64,000 nucleotides of DNA from Orthonyx spaldingii (GCA_013397795.1 VZTJ01002670.1:85212-149211), one strand, 5' to 3'. Positions 36,075-49,159 are shown, counted from the first letter of the stretch. The notes: generated by a model from the letters alone, not told the origin. Numbers and translations: made by a program.

Positions 36075-38254
36075 GCTGTGCTGCAGAGGGAGACTGGCCC
36101 CAACTTTTATGTTTGTGCCACAAACAAAAGTCCCAAGTTGTGAGTAAAATCAGACCAAAAACTACTTGGGTCACCTCTCCCAGCCCATCCTACTTCTTGT
36201 TGAAGTCCCCTGGGAAGGACCTGTCTGGAACAAGTCCACAGCATACTAACTTTGAAAGGTCCCAGCACCTAAGAACATGACTAGTCTTACTTTTGTGTCC
36301 TCATTGCGTAAGTGGGTCTTGCTCTCTGTTGGCAGAAGCCAAAGATCAAGCATTTCTTCACCCAGTTTCCTCCTCTGGTTGCCTGGAAACCCTGGTGCAG
36401 CAGAATCTGCCATTTCAGGCCAGCTGTTGCACATCAGCATCTGCCAGCTGGTTCCCAAGGCATAGAATGAGTTTACCCCCATGAAAGATCCCACGCAGGT
36501 ACCAGGAAACATGACCTCTGCAATGTTTTTGGTCACAAGCAATCCCAGAGGGAATAGTGGAGCTAGCTTCTTCAGCCTGGTTTCCAATGGAAATAAAACT
36601 TAAGCAATCATGCTGTTTGTGTTTGTTCATCCATCTCCAACAGCTCGGAACTCATCAGCAAATTTCACCCAAATCATACTGAGGCATCAAGAAGCCAATG
36701 GTCTGACTCAACCTGTGACATGGGATTCCTCTCTTTACTAGTTACATAGGAGGAGCCCGTACAGAAAGCTGCTGTGAGAGCTCAACTTCTATCAGACACC
36801 AGAAAAGAGTACGCAGAGTTTCCCCAAACACTTCCTCATGCAGAAACTTTAGGCGAGACTCACAATTTCCAGGACACCAGAGGATCCACCAGAGAAAAGA
36901 GAGCCCTAGGAGGTGAGGTTTCCTTGAACAGGCTGCCCAGGCTCGCTGCCTGTGGTTTTGCACCGAGGATGTCATCATCATAAACCAGCGAATTTTACAC
37001 TGATAAACAGAATGACTGAGAACACCTGTACCTGATGGGCAGAAGCAGCCCCCCACCTTGTGAGACCAGCACCCAAAAATGTCAGGCAGCATCAACCACA
37101 GCCAGGCCCCAGAACAACTTAAGGTTCATTATTTTCTCACCCTTCCAGATGAGTTTCAAAGATAATGGTGGTTTTTTTCCAGGCTTCACCAAACACTCAG
37201 AACAAAATCCAGGGGAAACAATTGATGTCAGTGACTGATGTGCCCACCACAGTGCTTAAGATGGTCATAGGAAGAAGCACAAAAATGATACAATTTCACT
37301 GTTAATCTAACACCAGCCAAAGGCAAAGTCAACAGTCTTGGTATCTCTCAGGAGACACAAAGCTGACTGCCCCAGCCTACCCTCAGCAGACACGGGGCAC
37401 ATTGACTTTGGCAGCGCTGACTGCTGCAAGCTGTCATGTCAATAAACATCCCCATACAGATATCCAGGGGAGGTGAAGAGTCATGGAATGTGGAAAGGAG
37501 CAGTGTTTGCTATAAAAAGACAAGGGAGAGAGAAAAATCAGGCTTATTAATAGTAAGACCTCACTTTATGATATGCCCATGAATAAGGAACAGTACGAAG
37601 ACTGATGGGGTAGTCTCCCAGATACAGTCCAGAAGACACAGTATTGCCTATACTGCTGTACAGCTAAGGAGGTGCTGATGCTGCTGCTTTCCTGTGTGCT
37701 TCCAGAAACACCTTTAGCTCACCACACAGGGTGAACCACTCAGGTTGCTCCTCTCCAAGAACACAGTCCCCATGTGCCAGTTTGCATGGAGAGGGAAGCA
37801 GCTCAGTGCCAGGTTGTGGCTAGAGAGCTAACCTGGAGCACGGTTCCTTCAAGCCCACACCTCCTCTCATATCCAAGCCCTTTCCCACCTCACTGCCCAG
37901 AGGCAAATCCTTAGCCAAAGTGCATTAGGCTGATGTAGAAGCTTACAGTGATAATGCTGTGATTACATCCTGGTGATACTGTTACTGTGGGAAACCCACA
38001 AGCATAAAACTATGGCTCATGGTGCAATTCACTCACTGAGGTGTGACTAGCCAACACAGTCCCTTCAGCTGCTTACTTGGAGAAGGAATGCTTGTTTCCA
38101 CCATCTTCAAAGAATCAGGGCTGCCTGAAATGAAAGCAAGAAGCAAATAAGCAGTGCAGACAGTAGAGAAAAGCCAGGCCATGAGCCCTGAAATGCACAT
38201 CAGGGCACAGGACACACGACAGCTTGTGAAGTGCCCTTTGACTAGCAGCTATGC
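36075..38254. other. Unique non-coding sequence with minus-strand exon-like segments
   Basis: No recognised gene. Two exon-like segments on the minus strand: 37663-37565 (99 nt, open in one frame, donor AAA|GTGAGG) and 38124-38077 (48 nt, see separate entry). A TATA-like CTATAAAAAG lies at about 37511. Confidence 0.35.
38077..38124 (-). other. Candidate 48-nt minus-strand exon (hypothetical)
   Basis: The acceptor is excellent: a 25-base pyrimidine-rich stretch ending TTTCATTTCAG before 38124. The donor CCAA|GTAAGC after 38077 is strong. Only one frame is open and reads SPDSLKMVETSIPSP, with phase-1 introns on both sides. The peptide is not recognised. The polarity agrees with the strand asymmetry of the region, but similar pairs exist on + nearby. 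Confidence 0.25.
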
Positions 38255-38345
38255 CCTCTGGGGTATCAACTGATTGTCCCTAATCTCCCTGAGAGTGCCC
38301 TCTAAGCCATTAAATAAGACATTAAACATTATTGGTCCCAGTATC
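38255..38345 (-). mobile_element. Probable old CR1 ORF2 fragment (reverse orientation)
   Basis: GAGAGTGCCCTCTAAGCC, then ATAAGACATTAAACATTATT and GGTCCCAGTATC match the inverted CR1 reverse-transcriptase region where the family reads as a run encoding the FxxDD neighbourhood (GGTGCACTC ... GATATTAAACAG ... TGGCCCCAGTA). Short and diverged, with edges uncertain. Confidence 0.45.
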
Positions 38346-39617
38346 AAAAAAGTATTGACTATCTGTCTCTTTCATGTCCTTTATTGCTAGGTCCTCTGCC
38401 CCAGTATACAGCAAGCCCACACTTTTCCATAGCCTTCATTTTGCATCTGGCATAGCTGAAAGAGGCCCCTCTTGGTGTCTTTCAGGTCTGTTGGCCCCAG
38501 CACTTTGGCTTTGCTCATTCCATTCCTGAAAGTTCAGGCAATGCCTCAATGCCCACTGCAGGTAACCTCTCCCTGTGTACACTCTTGGATTCCCCACCAA
38601 ACATTAGTATTACATCAAGGAAGCTGGTCCTTGTACAAGATACCGCTATTTCAGTAGATCCAGGATGAAAAGGAAGGTAAAGTTTCAGTCCAGTCTATCC
38701 ATGGGGAATCAAAAGTGAAATTCCACTCTTCCCAAAACATCTAAGCTGTGCATACAGTATAGGACCATTTTAAGAGCAACAATGCCCCCTGCCTGTCTCC
38801 ACTCCTGGGCTCTCTTCCCATTCCTTTGAATTTTCCACCTACAAATCTGTTGATTTAGATCTGTCCCTTCTGTCATAACATGGCTAGGATGGTGCAACTC
38901 CAGGTTTAGGGGAAATAGATCTTTCTGGACTGAATCCCATTCTAACATGGTGTAGAGTAAGTGTGGCTTCACTGAAGTCTCTGCTCTTCAGCCTGAACCA
39001 GTGCTTGGTCAAGGATGGGATATCCTCAGGAGCACCCAGAAACTCAGCTCCTTCTGTTTTCAGCTTCATATTGCACACTAGTAGTTTCATCCAACCCTCT
39101 CCTTTCAACTCCATCACCTTTTCCAAATTCCCACTGTGCCAGAGAGAAAATACTGCCAAAACCTCTCCACTGACCTCACTAGAGTGTTCCATATCTTCTT
39201 GCTCTCTAAGGGTAGAGCCATGTCTGGACTCACTGCTTTCTCCATGTGGGAAACACAAGTAAAGATGGTGGAGAGGCAGGTCCTGGTGTCCAAGGAGGCC
39301 TGCTGGGCTGGAAAGGGTTTGTGGAGTGAGGGGATAATACTCTGAGCCATGACCTGGGTCCCCACAGGGAGCTGGCTGTCTGAGTACCCTCAGAAGAGGA
39401 CTAGGAGAGCCTGAACCTGGAGCAGATCATTGAGACTCCACAGAGCAGAGCAGGAGAGTTGCCAAAACTACTCTCTGGACAGACGAGGGGCTGTGGTAGG
39501 ATCACAGACATCCCTGACGCAGAGGAAACCAGGCCCTGGGAACCTGGAACAAGGGACTGAGAAGCACAGCAAGGGAAGAGTTTGGGGTGATGAGTCAGAG
39601 GCTGAGCGCAAACACAG
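38346..39617. other. Unique non-coding sequence, no gene seen
   Basis: No recognised gene or repeat. A + strand exon-like segment (about 38485-38562) lies between CTTGGTGTCTTTCAG and CTGCAG|GTAACC, which illustrates how often such pairs occur here by chance. Confidence 0.35.
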
Positions 39618-39701
39618 GAACCGGCTATCACGCGGTAACCGGTTACTGCGTGTCAGCGCTACAGTCCATGTGCATTTGCTTAGTCCATGCAAACAAGGTC
39701 A
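39618..39701. promoter_or_regulatory. Grainyhead-type palindrome with POU and NR half-site cluster
   Basis: 39629-39652 is a 24-bp inverted repeat with one mismatched pair, centred on AACCGGTT (39637-39644), the Grainyhead-like dimer consensus, inside the perfect 12-mer GTAACCGGTTAC. A second partial site GAACCGGCT lies at 39618-39626. To the right are GTGCATTTGC, ATGCAAAC (39687-39694, octamer half) and CAAGGTCA (39694-39701, the extended half-site of ERR/NR5A receptors). A compact group of this kind is typical of an enhancer; activity is inferred. Confidence 0.4.
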
Positions 39702-40229
39702 CTTCAACCAGCTTAGTGCAGTTCTGTCGCATTGGCTAACTTGAACTGACTTGCATGTGCCATGGATTAGGCGTGTACACACACAGCTGACCCCCACCAC
39801 CAGCTGAGGTACAGCAGTGTATTCCTCTGTGACAACTTGTCCAGTCTGTCCACGTCTCCAGCTTCAGAACACCTCCATCGGTGGGACAGGGGAGGCTCGA
39901 GAAAAAGCACCTGGAATATGGTAAGATACCTAAGAAGGTCACACAAACAAGGTGGCGAGTGTGGTTATGCTGAAGCACAGTGAGGACCCATCCCATGCCA
40001 TTTCAGCCTTTCATCTTGGGCATGCCTTCTCCAGGACCACAGCCTCCCATGTTCATCTCCTAGGCTGGAGCCAACTGGGCTTGGATGGCTGTTTGACAGA
40101 ATTGCCTCGTTAGGAGGTTTCGCAATCAGCTCCCTGTGACTGTATTAAGCGGCCTACATCATCTGTTTTGACTTTGCTGGATTTGTCTGTGTTCAATATA
40201 TTTCTCGCAAGGGTCCCAGTTCAGCCCTC
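39702..40229. other. Unique non-coding sequence
   Basis: No recognised gene. An inverted CCAAT box (ATTGGCTAAC) lies near 39731. Confidence 0.4.
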
Positions 40230-40241
40230 ATTGACGTCAAT
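40230..40241. promoter_or_regulatory. Perfect palindromic CRE
   Basis: ATTGACGTCAAT is a 12-base palindrome with the full CREB/ATF site TGACGTCA at 40232-40239. It stands alone in C-rich unique sequence. Confidence 0.45.
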
Positions 40242-43200
40242 GGGAGTCAGTCCATTCCCTTCAGTGAGAGCGAGAGCTGTCCCTTGGTGCTTGTATCTCA
40301 GCTGTTCCATTTCAGTGCCCAGCTCCACACACCCTCCTACCTTTCCCATCCCTTCCACATGGCTGGCAGCTCTACCCTGTCCCTTCTGGCTGAACAGCAG
40401 ATCCTGTCCCAAACTCTCTCCTGTTCCCTGAAACTGTTTTCCATCACAAATCTTGATTTTCTGAGCAACTTCACAATCGTATTTCCTCAGCTGGACCCTC
40501 AGCAATGTTTCTATTTCCTAATCCCTGTCAAAGTAGGTTTTGTTGGTTGGCCTCTCCACCTGGCGATGTCCTCCTTCTACAGTACATCCAGCTGAACAAT
40601 AAGGAAGGCATTCCCTTCCCTTATTTCTGCATTAGCTCAAGGGTAAGTTCCAATCCTAACTTAGATCTCTGTGTGGGTGATTATCAAAGAGGAAAGCTGA
40701 ACAGTCACAGGAGTCTGAGAATCTGGTTTCAACACCACATTCTGTTAAGGATTCCCACTGAAATTTCAGATAAGTCATTTAAATTCTTCACTCCCTCCTG
40801 TAAAACTGGGTATCATGCTCCCCTCTCTCCAGTGTTTTTTGATGGTGAGATGTCCTCATAGTATTTTGAGACCACTACTAAGGCTCATGCAGAGAACTTT
40901 ACATCTCCAAGCCTTTCTGAGTTAGAACCATCTAAGACACTTCAAAAATGGACAAAGAAAGATACAAAATATTTGCTGATCACCCACTAGATAAACCTTT
41001 CACCACATCCGTGGACCGTCAGAGAATAGGCAAGACGACACACGCCATGCATGCATTGTTTCCAGCGCTTTCCTACAGCACTCACTCCAGTGATGCCGTG
41101 GACAGGATCCTATACTCGACAGCTCCGTGGCGTGACCTACTCTAGCCTTGCTTACATTTGCACTTTCATCCTGGTGCCAAACTGTCTGTCTGATTTATGT
41201 TATCCTAAGGAATATCTTGAGTTAATGGCAATAAATTTCTTTAGAGAAGACCCATCTCATGGCAGAGGGGAATATACAAGGAACGAGGGAACCATGGGAA
41301 TTCTTCTCTGTTCACATCCCAGATGGGCTTGGCTGGAGCTTGCTCCAAGTATACTGGTGGAGCCCAGCACTGCATGTGCTTCTGAGGCTGCCACAATGAC
41401 TCCTAGTGCCAGAGATGTGCTCTCAGGCAAAGTGGGAAGCAGATGGGCCAAACACAGCACCCCCAGCTTTTGCGGCAGGCACGGCTTGAGAGAAGGGGAT
41501 TGTTTTTATCAATCAAGAGATTCTGCTGGAAGGGGAAGGCTTCCTGCAGGCTTTGGCAGCAGGGAGGGAATGGTAAAGCACTCAAAGAGCAGTCAGCCAC
41601 GGTTCCGGGAGAACGCTTTCAAGATGTGGTCTGTCACACTGATATGCAATCCCAGAGAATTCAGCCTCAGGAGCAACCCTATATCCCACCAGATATAGAG
41701 ATGAGAAGGAGGAGAGACAACTCTTCAAGGCTGATGGTGTCCAGGGTACTCCTGAACATCATCTCCCTGAGGATCTGCTGAGGCCTGTCAAGTCTGTCAT
41801 AGGGAAAGCCACTCAAACTGAGGTGATCACTCCCAGCTCCCATCTCACAGGCAAATCCTGGGAAATAAACGTCCAAAGACAAGGCCAGCCAGCTCTGCAT
41901 CCCCTCAGAACTCCACCTTGCACAGCACCTGTACCAGAAAATAGGCAGGGAATGGGGATATGCAGTGACATTGCTGTCAGACTAAGAAGGAACCAGGGAT
42001 GTGAGGAAGTGAAGGGGAGGGATAGAAAAGATCAACACGGGCTGCCAGAGCCTCACTCAGGTGGGAGCTGGGCAGAAATGGCAGTGTATCCACTATTTAT
42101 GAGGAGTAAAGTGCTACAGAGCACAGCTGCGCCTGGACTACCTTCACCAACACCACAGCCTGCCAAGCTCCTAATAAAACCCAACACAGGTTCACTTCGG
42201 TTCTCATGCTGCTCCAGAGCAGCAGCTTCCCCCTCCCCACCTGGGGCCCACATGCACTGTGAAGAGAGTACTTCCCAAGCATCTCATCACATCCAGGGTT
42301 TCCAGGGCTTCCCCACCCACCTCTACAGCCAAGCGGAGCAGCCCAGGGGTAGTGAGTCCATGCCCTCACTGCTTAACTTGCCCTCTGCAGCCCCACCTTG
42401 CCACACAAGCCTCCCCACTCCAAGCAGGGATGGAGTACACCCACAGTCTGTTGTTGTTGGTTTTGGCTCAGCAGTAGCAGGCTGCTTCCAGCAAGAGTGG
42501 TATGAATAATTGCCCAATTAACTGGAGGAACTTCCAGATGTGTGTTTGCTTTCATACCCATCCAGCCCCCCTCAATCCCACGTGCCTAACGCAGCAGAGT
42601 GGTGGGGGTGGGAGAGCCATGGCTCTGCTAACTCGTGCAGCAGTGTGGGCAGGGCTTGCCCGCTGCCTGGCTCAGCTTCCCTTTCCATCCCCACCTCCCT
42701 CCCACTCTTTAAATGGGGAAATGGTCTTTTTTAACAACCCCAGGGAGAAGGAAATTTGCCCTGCTTGCCAGAGCTTGGATACACATGCCAAAAGCCAAGA
42801 AAGCAGAGAAGAAAGCTGATCCCATGTTATGATTTTTATCAGGTGCACATGCAGTGAACTCTCTTAAGATAGGCTGCCATATTTTGCCATTTCCCCCACC
42901 TTTTCCCATTGAATAATCTTGCACTCAGCAGAGGTTTTATTGTCAGCTAAACTGCTTTCACCCTGCAGGACACTGGGAAAGCTTTCAAGATTGTGGTTCT
43001 TCCCTGTTTTCAGCAGGATCCAGCACCACCCATCTGCTTCTCACCATCTGAGAAAGCGGGGCTCCTTCTAGGATCCAGGTAGAGCTTTGACCTGGGCATG
43101 GGGTGTCTGGAACTCAGTCAACAGAACAAGGCCAAAATGTGGCTCAGACCCCACAAACAATGTGAACTTCCCACCATCCCTCCCTCACACAAAAAGTGAA

Positions 43201-46200
43201 GGGGGGCGGGGGGGGGGGGTTCATCTCTGACTTCAGCACCCAGTTTGGCACCTAAACATCTAAGCTTCAGTGAGAAGAAGCAGAATCAGCTCCAGAGCAA
43301 CCTGCTCCACCCAATAGTGATTAAGACAAAATTAATTGATTCACTCACGGGAGGCTTCAGTCTCTCCCCACTGCATAGGACAGATGGAGCTCAGAGGACA
43401 AAATTATACCAGATGGCAAACTTCTAGATAGTTACTGTTTGGGGAAATAAATGCCATCCAAAACACGCATTCTGTCCAACCACAGCAGGAATGAAGCAAC
43501 TCTGGCTCAAGGCATTCTCCCAGACTAAACCCTCAGCCTTGGGACCCTTTGGACAAGATGTCCAGAAATAACAGCAGCTAGAGATGATGACTCTGGGAGC
43601 AGCATTAGCTTGGCATTGTGGGCTTCACACATCTCCTTATGTCATCCAGCTCCCGAGGCTTTATCTTGCAAACCTTCAGACAGCAAGTAGCTGAGAACAA
43701 CCAGGACTCAACCCCAGCCAGAACATCTCCTTTAGCTTCAGCACATGGATGCACACATTGAAGCAGAAGGCTGCAGAGACCTGCTTCTCACCCAGCAGCT
43801 GGCAAAGCCTGAACCAAAGAAAGACAATAAAATGCCACGTGATCCTTCGCTACAGTGTACAGAGAGCCTGGCTCACTGCAAGTGAAGGAAATGCTCCTTC
43901 TAGCTGAGCAATTTCAGGGAAAGTGTGCTCTTGAAGCTGGGAAATGGTTTGGATGATCTCTGCTCCCATCCTTTGAATCACGACAAGCAGACAGGGCAGA
44001 CAGCTAAGCTCCAAAACCTCTGAAAGATGAACGATGGTGTTAGACTGAGAGGAGCTCAACAGTCACCATTAACTTTCCAGTAATCGGCAAATAACCTAGT
44101 GTAAAAAACTCTTTCCCATGCCAAATTTCCATACCACTTATCTCAAGACTGGGATATAAAGTCCCATTTCTCGCAAATCTCTCTTCAGTCACTGGAGAAG
44201 TCACTGCTGCCAGGACTTTCCTTTGCCGTTTGGATTGCTATTCAAATCTAACCTACCTACAGCAATGACAGTTCATTTGCCCCCTTCTCTCCACAGCACA
44301 TTTTCAGGTCAAATTCAGACATGGAGAACTAAATGATCAGGTCATTTCTTTCAGAAAAAGCATGAACCTGATTGCTGGGGGGCAGCTGTCCCGCTGTTAT
44401 GCCTACCTTTCAGAGGCATTATTCACAGCTCCTGTGTTTGACCTGCTGTATATGGGGCAGCTTCTGCAGACCCTCCCCTGAGAGAACAGGGACTTCAAGC
44501 TAGGGGAGGAAAGAGGAGGTGACACTTGTATGAGGAACATGAGGAAGGCAGGGTCTGAGATCCTGCTGAGAGGTAAGATTGTATAGGACTAAAAGCAATA
44601 AAGATGGGGAATTCAATAAATTCCCAAAGGGAGAAACTGTGTGCTTCCTAAGGACAGAAAAACTTCGCATCTGTTCTGGGTACTGGTGTCTCAACTCACT
44701 CTGACATTGGCAGAGCAGGGTCCTGAGCCCACTGCACTGCTGTCAGAAGGCAGAGGAAGCCTTTGGACCGTGTAGTATTTTGCAAGGGTGGAACAACTGG
44801 CTTCCCTCCACAGCCATTGCCCTCCTCACCACCCCAAAGGACTCAAAGAGGGTCATAAATGTTTTCAGCATGGCACTTTACAACGCATATGTCATAAATT
44901 GCAGTCCCGTGCTGATAATAAGTCAGGTAATAGTGACACTTTTTTGTCCTGCCAACTGCAGAAAAGGTGGTAGAGGGGAGGGAGGAAAGCGAGGGGAGAC
45001 GTCTATTAGCACCAAGCTGGATTTTACACGCGATGGAAAGTGTTTGTTCAGCTGGAAGTGAGAAGGGTCCTTAACCAAAGAGCACACACTAATGAAAATA
45101 GAGTGTGCAGAGGGTGAGGGGCACCAGCACAGAGTAGCAATTCATGCTCCAGCACAGGTGTGAAGGCTGCAAGGACCAGGCCTGGGCCAGAGCACCACTG
45201 AGCCTGCTTTTGCTCCAGCTCCATTTCACACCTTCTGGAAACACTAATTGCAAGTTCTGCTTTGCCTTAGAGCACCCAGTGCCATGGATTTTGGTGTAAA
45301 GCCCTCTTGAGAGCTAAGCCTGCCCTGGCTGTTTGGCTGGGACAGACAGGATCCCTCTCCAGGCAGAGGCCCTCTGGGCACCATACTCTCTTATTCTTCA
45401 TCCAGGCAGGTTCAGCCTGTTCTCAGGTCTCTAAAAAGCAGATCCATGGGATTGCAGCCTGGTTTTGAACTTACTTGTCCAGCCACCTCTGCTATGAACT
45501 CTGCAGGTGCCTCACTGCTCCCACTCAATCACACTATGAGGTAAATGCACCGGAGACCCTGAAGACCCAGAGTCAGCAGCCCAGACAGAGAAATAATGCT
45601 ATGCAGAACCCCAATTTCCAAAAAAAAAAGGTCCTGCTTTGCCTGATGGAAGCTAATGAGCCTCTTAAGAAAAGGCAGTGCTGTGTTTGAACTGGTGCTG
45701 AGGAGTGCAGGGGGAAGAAAGGGACCAAGCCAACATCAAAGACAGTGCAGGCCATAAATGAAGCAACATTTAGTTATCCATCCATGTCTGTAGCATGTGA
45801 CTGACCAACATTCCCTGGTGCTTATAGGATACACCTGCACTTGGAATAAGCCAAACTCCTTCAGAATCACCTTCCCAGGAAAAGTCCTTGGATTACGAGT
45901 CATTCCCTAAGATTCCACAGGTCATCAGGCAGGCACCCCACAGGCGGAGGCAAACTGTAATGTTCAAGATCCTTCTGCAATGAACTCTCCTCCTCCAGAG
46001 CTGGTAAGAGTACCCCAAAGATGCCCAACAGCCAGAGGAATCTCTGTGGACTGGACCCTACCAGGTATGGAACACCACAGCGGGACTTGCAGCCAAAGCT
46101 GTATCCTAACAAGCCATGTCACACTCTGGAATGCCTGGTGCGATGTGCTGGGAGCGTACCACACACCACCACAGCCTCCTCATGGAGGACGGGGATTAAA

Positions 46201-48827
46201 GTCATCCTAAAGGCAAACTGCTAATTCCCTTCTCACAAATCCCCTCTCCACGCCAAGAGGATCACACAGTACCAGAAGTTAACCTTTCACATTCATGGTA
46301 CAATGTGACTGCTCACCCCTAAAAGGCAGGGGCTGCCATAGCTGGGGCAGGGGAAGGGACAAAGAAACAAGAAAAGGTATCTGCAACCCATCCAACCAAA
46401 TGGAAAATGCAGCGTCCACAGAGCACTTCTTGCAGTCACAGAGAAATGCTTGGCTGCCTTCATAACCACATTCCTTTTGTGTGAATAAAACCTCCACCAG
46501 CACTCTCCCAGTTCTGGACCATCAGCCTCACCCTCATTGCCAGGAGTAACATCAGCAGCTCATCTAGAGCGGCAGAACCACGTCTGGCTCCTGCAAGTGG
46601 AAGAGAAGTAATCCACACCACTCAGCAAACCTCTCATTAAGATGCTGGAACGTGAAAGGAAAAAGATTTGCTTAATTATCCCCTGGTAATTCCCAGTTTT
46701 ACCCACAGGAGGTCAGACTTTGCCAAGGCTTATCAGCTTTCCATGCACAAGCAGCCCAGGGCAAACCCCATTGCTGTGGGACCAGCAAAGACACTGTTTT
46801 ACTAGCCCTGCTTAAGTTTTGGTCTAAGACCCTTCTGTGCTTCCTGGAATTCTCTGATGATCCTTCAGCTGATCCTCTGCCCACCTTACCAGTGCAAATC
46901 TCCTCTCCAAGGCTGTTGGACACCCATGAGGACAGATCTTACGTGATGGATCATTCCATCCATTTAGCCATTCCTCCCTTGCTTCTCTTTCCTTGTTTTC
47001 ATGTGGTTTCCTGATTCAGCCTTCCAGTCCTTCCACTGCCCCTGCTGAAAAGCCTCCATTATATCCAGTGCTTACTCCATAACTTCAGGCTGGTTTCATA
47101 AGAAAATGAGAGAGACACAACTGTATGCATCAGAGAAATTTCTGTTCCTGTAGGTTCTGGAAAATGTATGTTCAAGGGGAATAGCATTCCCAAAAAAAGG
47201 AATGGTTGAATATGAACTCACTTGTTCTTGTTCTTCAGAGAACAGTGAGACAAGCCAGCATCAAGACACAAACCCAAAAGTCACAGGCTTCACCCAACAC
47301 TGCACTTGTGGAACTACTTTGTTTCATGTCACGTGAAAGCATTCCAAAACTCTGGGAACCAGCTGGATATAAACAAAGATCCTTCTTTTATCCCTAGAAA
47401 GCCTTTGCAGACTCACTGCCCTCCACACCCAGGGGCTCACTGGGTCTTGCTCTTTATTTGAACAACTGCAGGGTTTAGGACTTAGAGATCCTCAGTATTC
47501 CTTGGCTTCTGTAAAGCTGTCAGCAATGACCATCTTCCTCCAGGAGGAGGAGTAGATGCATTCAAATATGTTTTCCACCACCCATCAGCCAGATACTCAA
47601 ACAAGGTTTTCGTCGTCTCTCTCACAGTCACACAGCCCAACAGCCTGAAAACAGGCTGGTGACTACTCATACAGCCACGCAGTCTCCAAAGTTTTACAGC
47701 ACACAGCATCCACTCTGCCCATACCATCTGCCATTTTCACCACCATACAAGTCCACATACTGCTGAGTCCTTTTATCCTGCATTCACACAGGCCCCTCTC
47801 CAGAAAGATTTCCCCACACTTATCTCTGTGCCCTTTATCTTGTCTCTGCCTTCTTGAACTCTATCCCCCTACAGCACCCAGAGTACTGGAATTAGGTAAA
47901 ACCATCACGCAATGCAGAGGCTTTAGTCACCATTATACTCCTAAAATATCTCTTGATAATGCACCACTGAGCATCAGGACAGAAGTTTGCAGAGAGCCTT
48001 CAATTATTCTTACTTTCGGAACACTGAGAACAACTGTCTGGCTAAACAGTATATTCAGCTCCAATCATGGGTCACATTTCAGCAGAGAAACTCCAGGAGT
48101 CTGGTCCCTCTCCCTGTGCCTGCTCTTGCTTTTCAAAGCCTGTCAATCCCCAGCTTTTTTTTCCTCATGTGAACATGTTCTGTCTGCCGCAGTTTCCTGG
48201 GAGGGACACAAGAATACCAGCTTTACCTCAGAGGGGCACCATGAGCCCAAGTATAAAAAATACATAGGTCCCACGTATTATAGTGAAAGAATCTATAAAT
48301 GTTGAAGACAGATGAAAGTTTCATCCTCCTACAAAATCTTAGCAAATGCTGCCCACGCTTATCTCTGCCCTCACACCTCTCCATCTACTTTCATCCTCTT
48401 TTAAACCTCCTTTCCTTGCTAACTCAGCTTCATTTAGCAAAAGGAACATAATGCTTTATGTGTGTGGAAGTGCCCTGTAGGACCCTGCAGAATCAAACAC
48501 AAGTGAATATAAAATAATGTATTATACTTCCAATTTATATTTGGATAAACAAATGATTTCTTGGCACAGCTTCTGGAAATGGCTCTCATGCTCTATGACA
48601 CGAGTTCATTGCTGTCCACAGTAGCATTAGCCAGTCACAAGGAAGCCTTAGAGGAAGCACATTACCAGGACTGTTTACTGCTTCCCCCTAGTTTGGAGCT
48701 TAGGCCTCCTTTGAAGGAGTGGGACTGCTCTGCCTGGCCACCGGCAGAGGCACAGCACTGCCTGAGACCCCACTGACCATTTGTTACAGCACAGTGGCTG
48801 CTGTGTCTGTCTGCAGGACTTCACAGG
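40242..48827. other. Long unique non-coding stretch, + strand C-rich; no gene seen
   Basis: No recognised gene or repeat over 8.6 kb. The + strand is persistently C>G (for example 40321-40380, 42361-42420, 47821-47880, 48361-48420), as in introns of a minus-strand gene. Two long + frames (41051-41698, 41823-42509) match nothing and are read as chance. A 19-base G tract with one C lies at 43201-43219. Confidence 0.4.
43201..43219 (+). repeat. G homopolymer tract
   Basis: GGGGGGCGGGGGGGGGGGG at 43201-43219. Liable to assembly length error and able to form G-quadruplex structures. Confidence 0.9.
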
Positions 48828-49130
48828 GGTCTGTAAGAAAGGTGAGGACAGGCTTTTCAGCAGGGTCTGTAGTGACAGGACAAGGGGAGATAGTTTTAAA
48901 CTGAAAGAGGGAAGATATAGACTAGGTGTTAGGAAAACATTTTTACAATGAGGGTGGTGAGGCCCTGGTTGCCCAGAGAAGCTGTGGCTGCTCCATCCCT
49001 GGAAGTGTTCAAGACCAGGTTGGACGGAGCTTTGAGCACCCTGGTCTAATGGAAGGTGTCCCTGCCCATGGCAGGGGGTGGGACTGGATGGGCTTTAAGG
49101 TGCCTTCCAACCCAAACCCCTCTAGGATTT
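48828..49130 (+). mobile_element. CR1 LINE 3' fragment
   Basis: GTAGTGACAGGACAAGGGGA, GGTGTTAGGAAAACATTTTT, GAGAAGCTGTGGCTGCTCC, CATGGCAGGGGGTGGGACTG and the tail-side TTTAAGGTGCCTTCCAACCC. The terminal repeats are degenerate. Confidence 0.95.
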
Positions 49131-49159
49131 TATCTTGCCTCTAATCACTACCCAGTAGC

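Noticed and set aside
36246..36587. 113-codon minus-strand frame at 36.2-36.6 kb
   Set aside because: Reads smoothly but matches no known protein and lacks a clear acceptor/donor pair.
38485..38562. Plus-strand exon between CTTGGTGTCTTTCAG and CTGCAG|GTAACC
   Set aside because: Two frames are open with no recognisable peptide. The strand is opposite to the composition skew and to the 38077 candidate, so it is treated as a chance splice-like pair.
40229..40248. Contaminating viral enhancer, because the CRE and its flank resemble the repeated CRE of the cytomegalovirus immediate-early enhancer
   Set aside because: The similarity is confined to roughly the CRE and a few flanking bases; the surroundings are ordinary bird-like unique DNA.
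41051..42509. Two + strand frames of 215 and 228 codons
   Set aside because: Unrelated, unrecognisable sequences with no promoter, no repeat domains and the wrong strand for the local composition skew.
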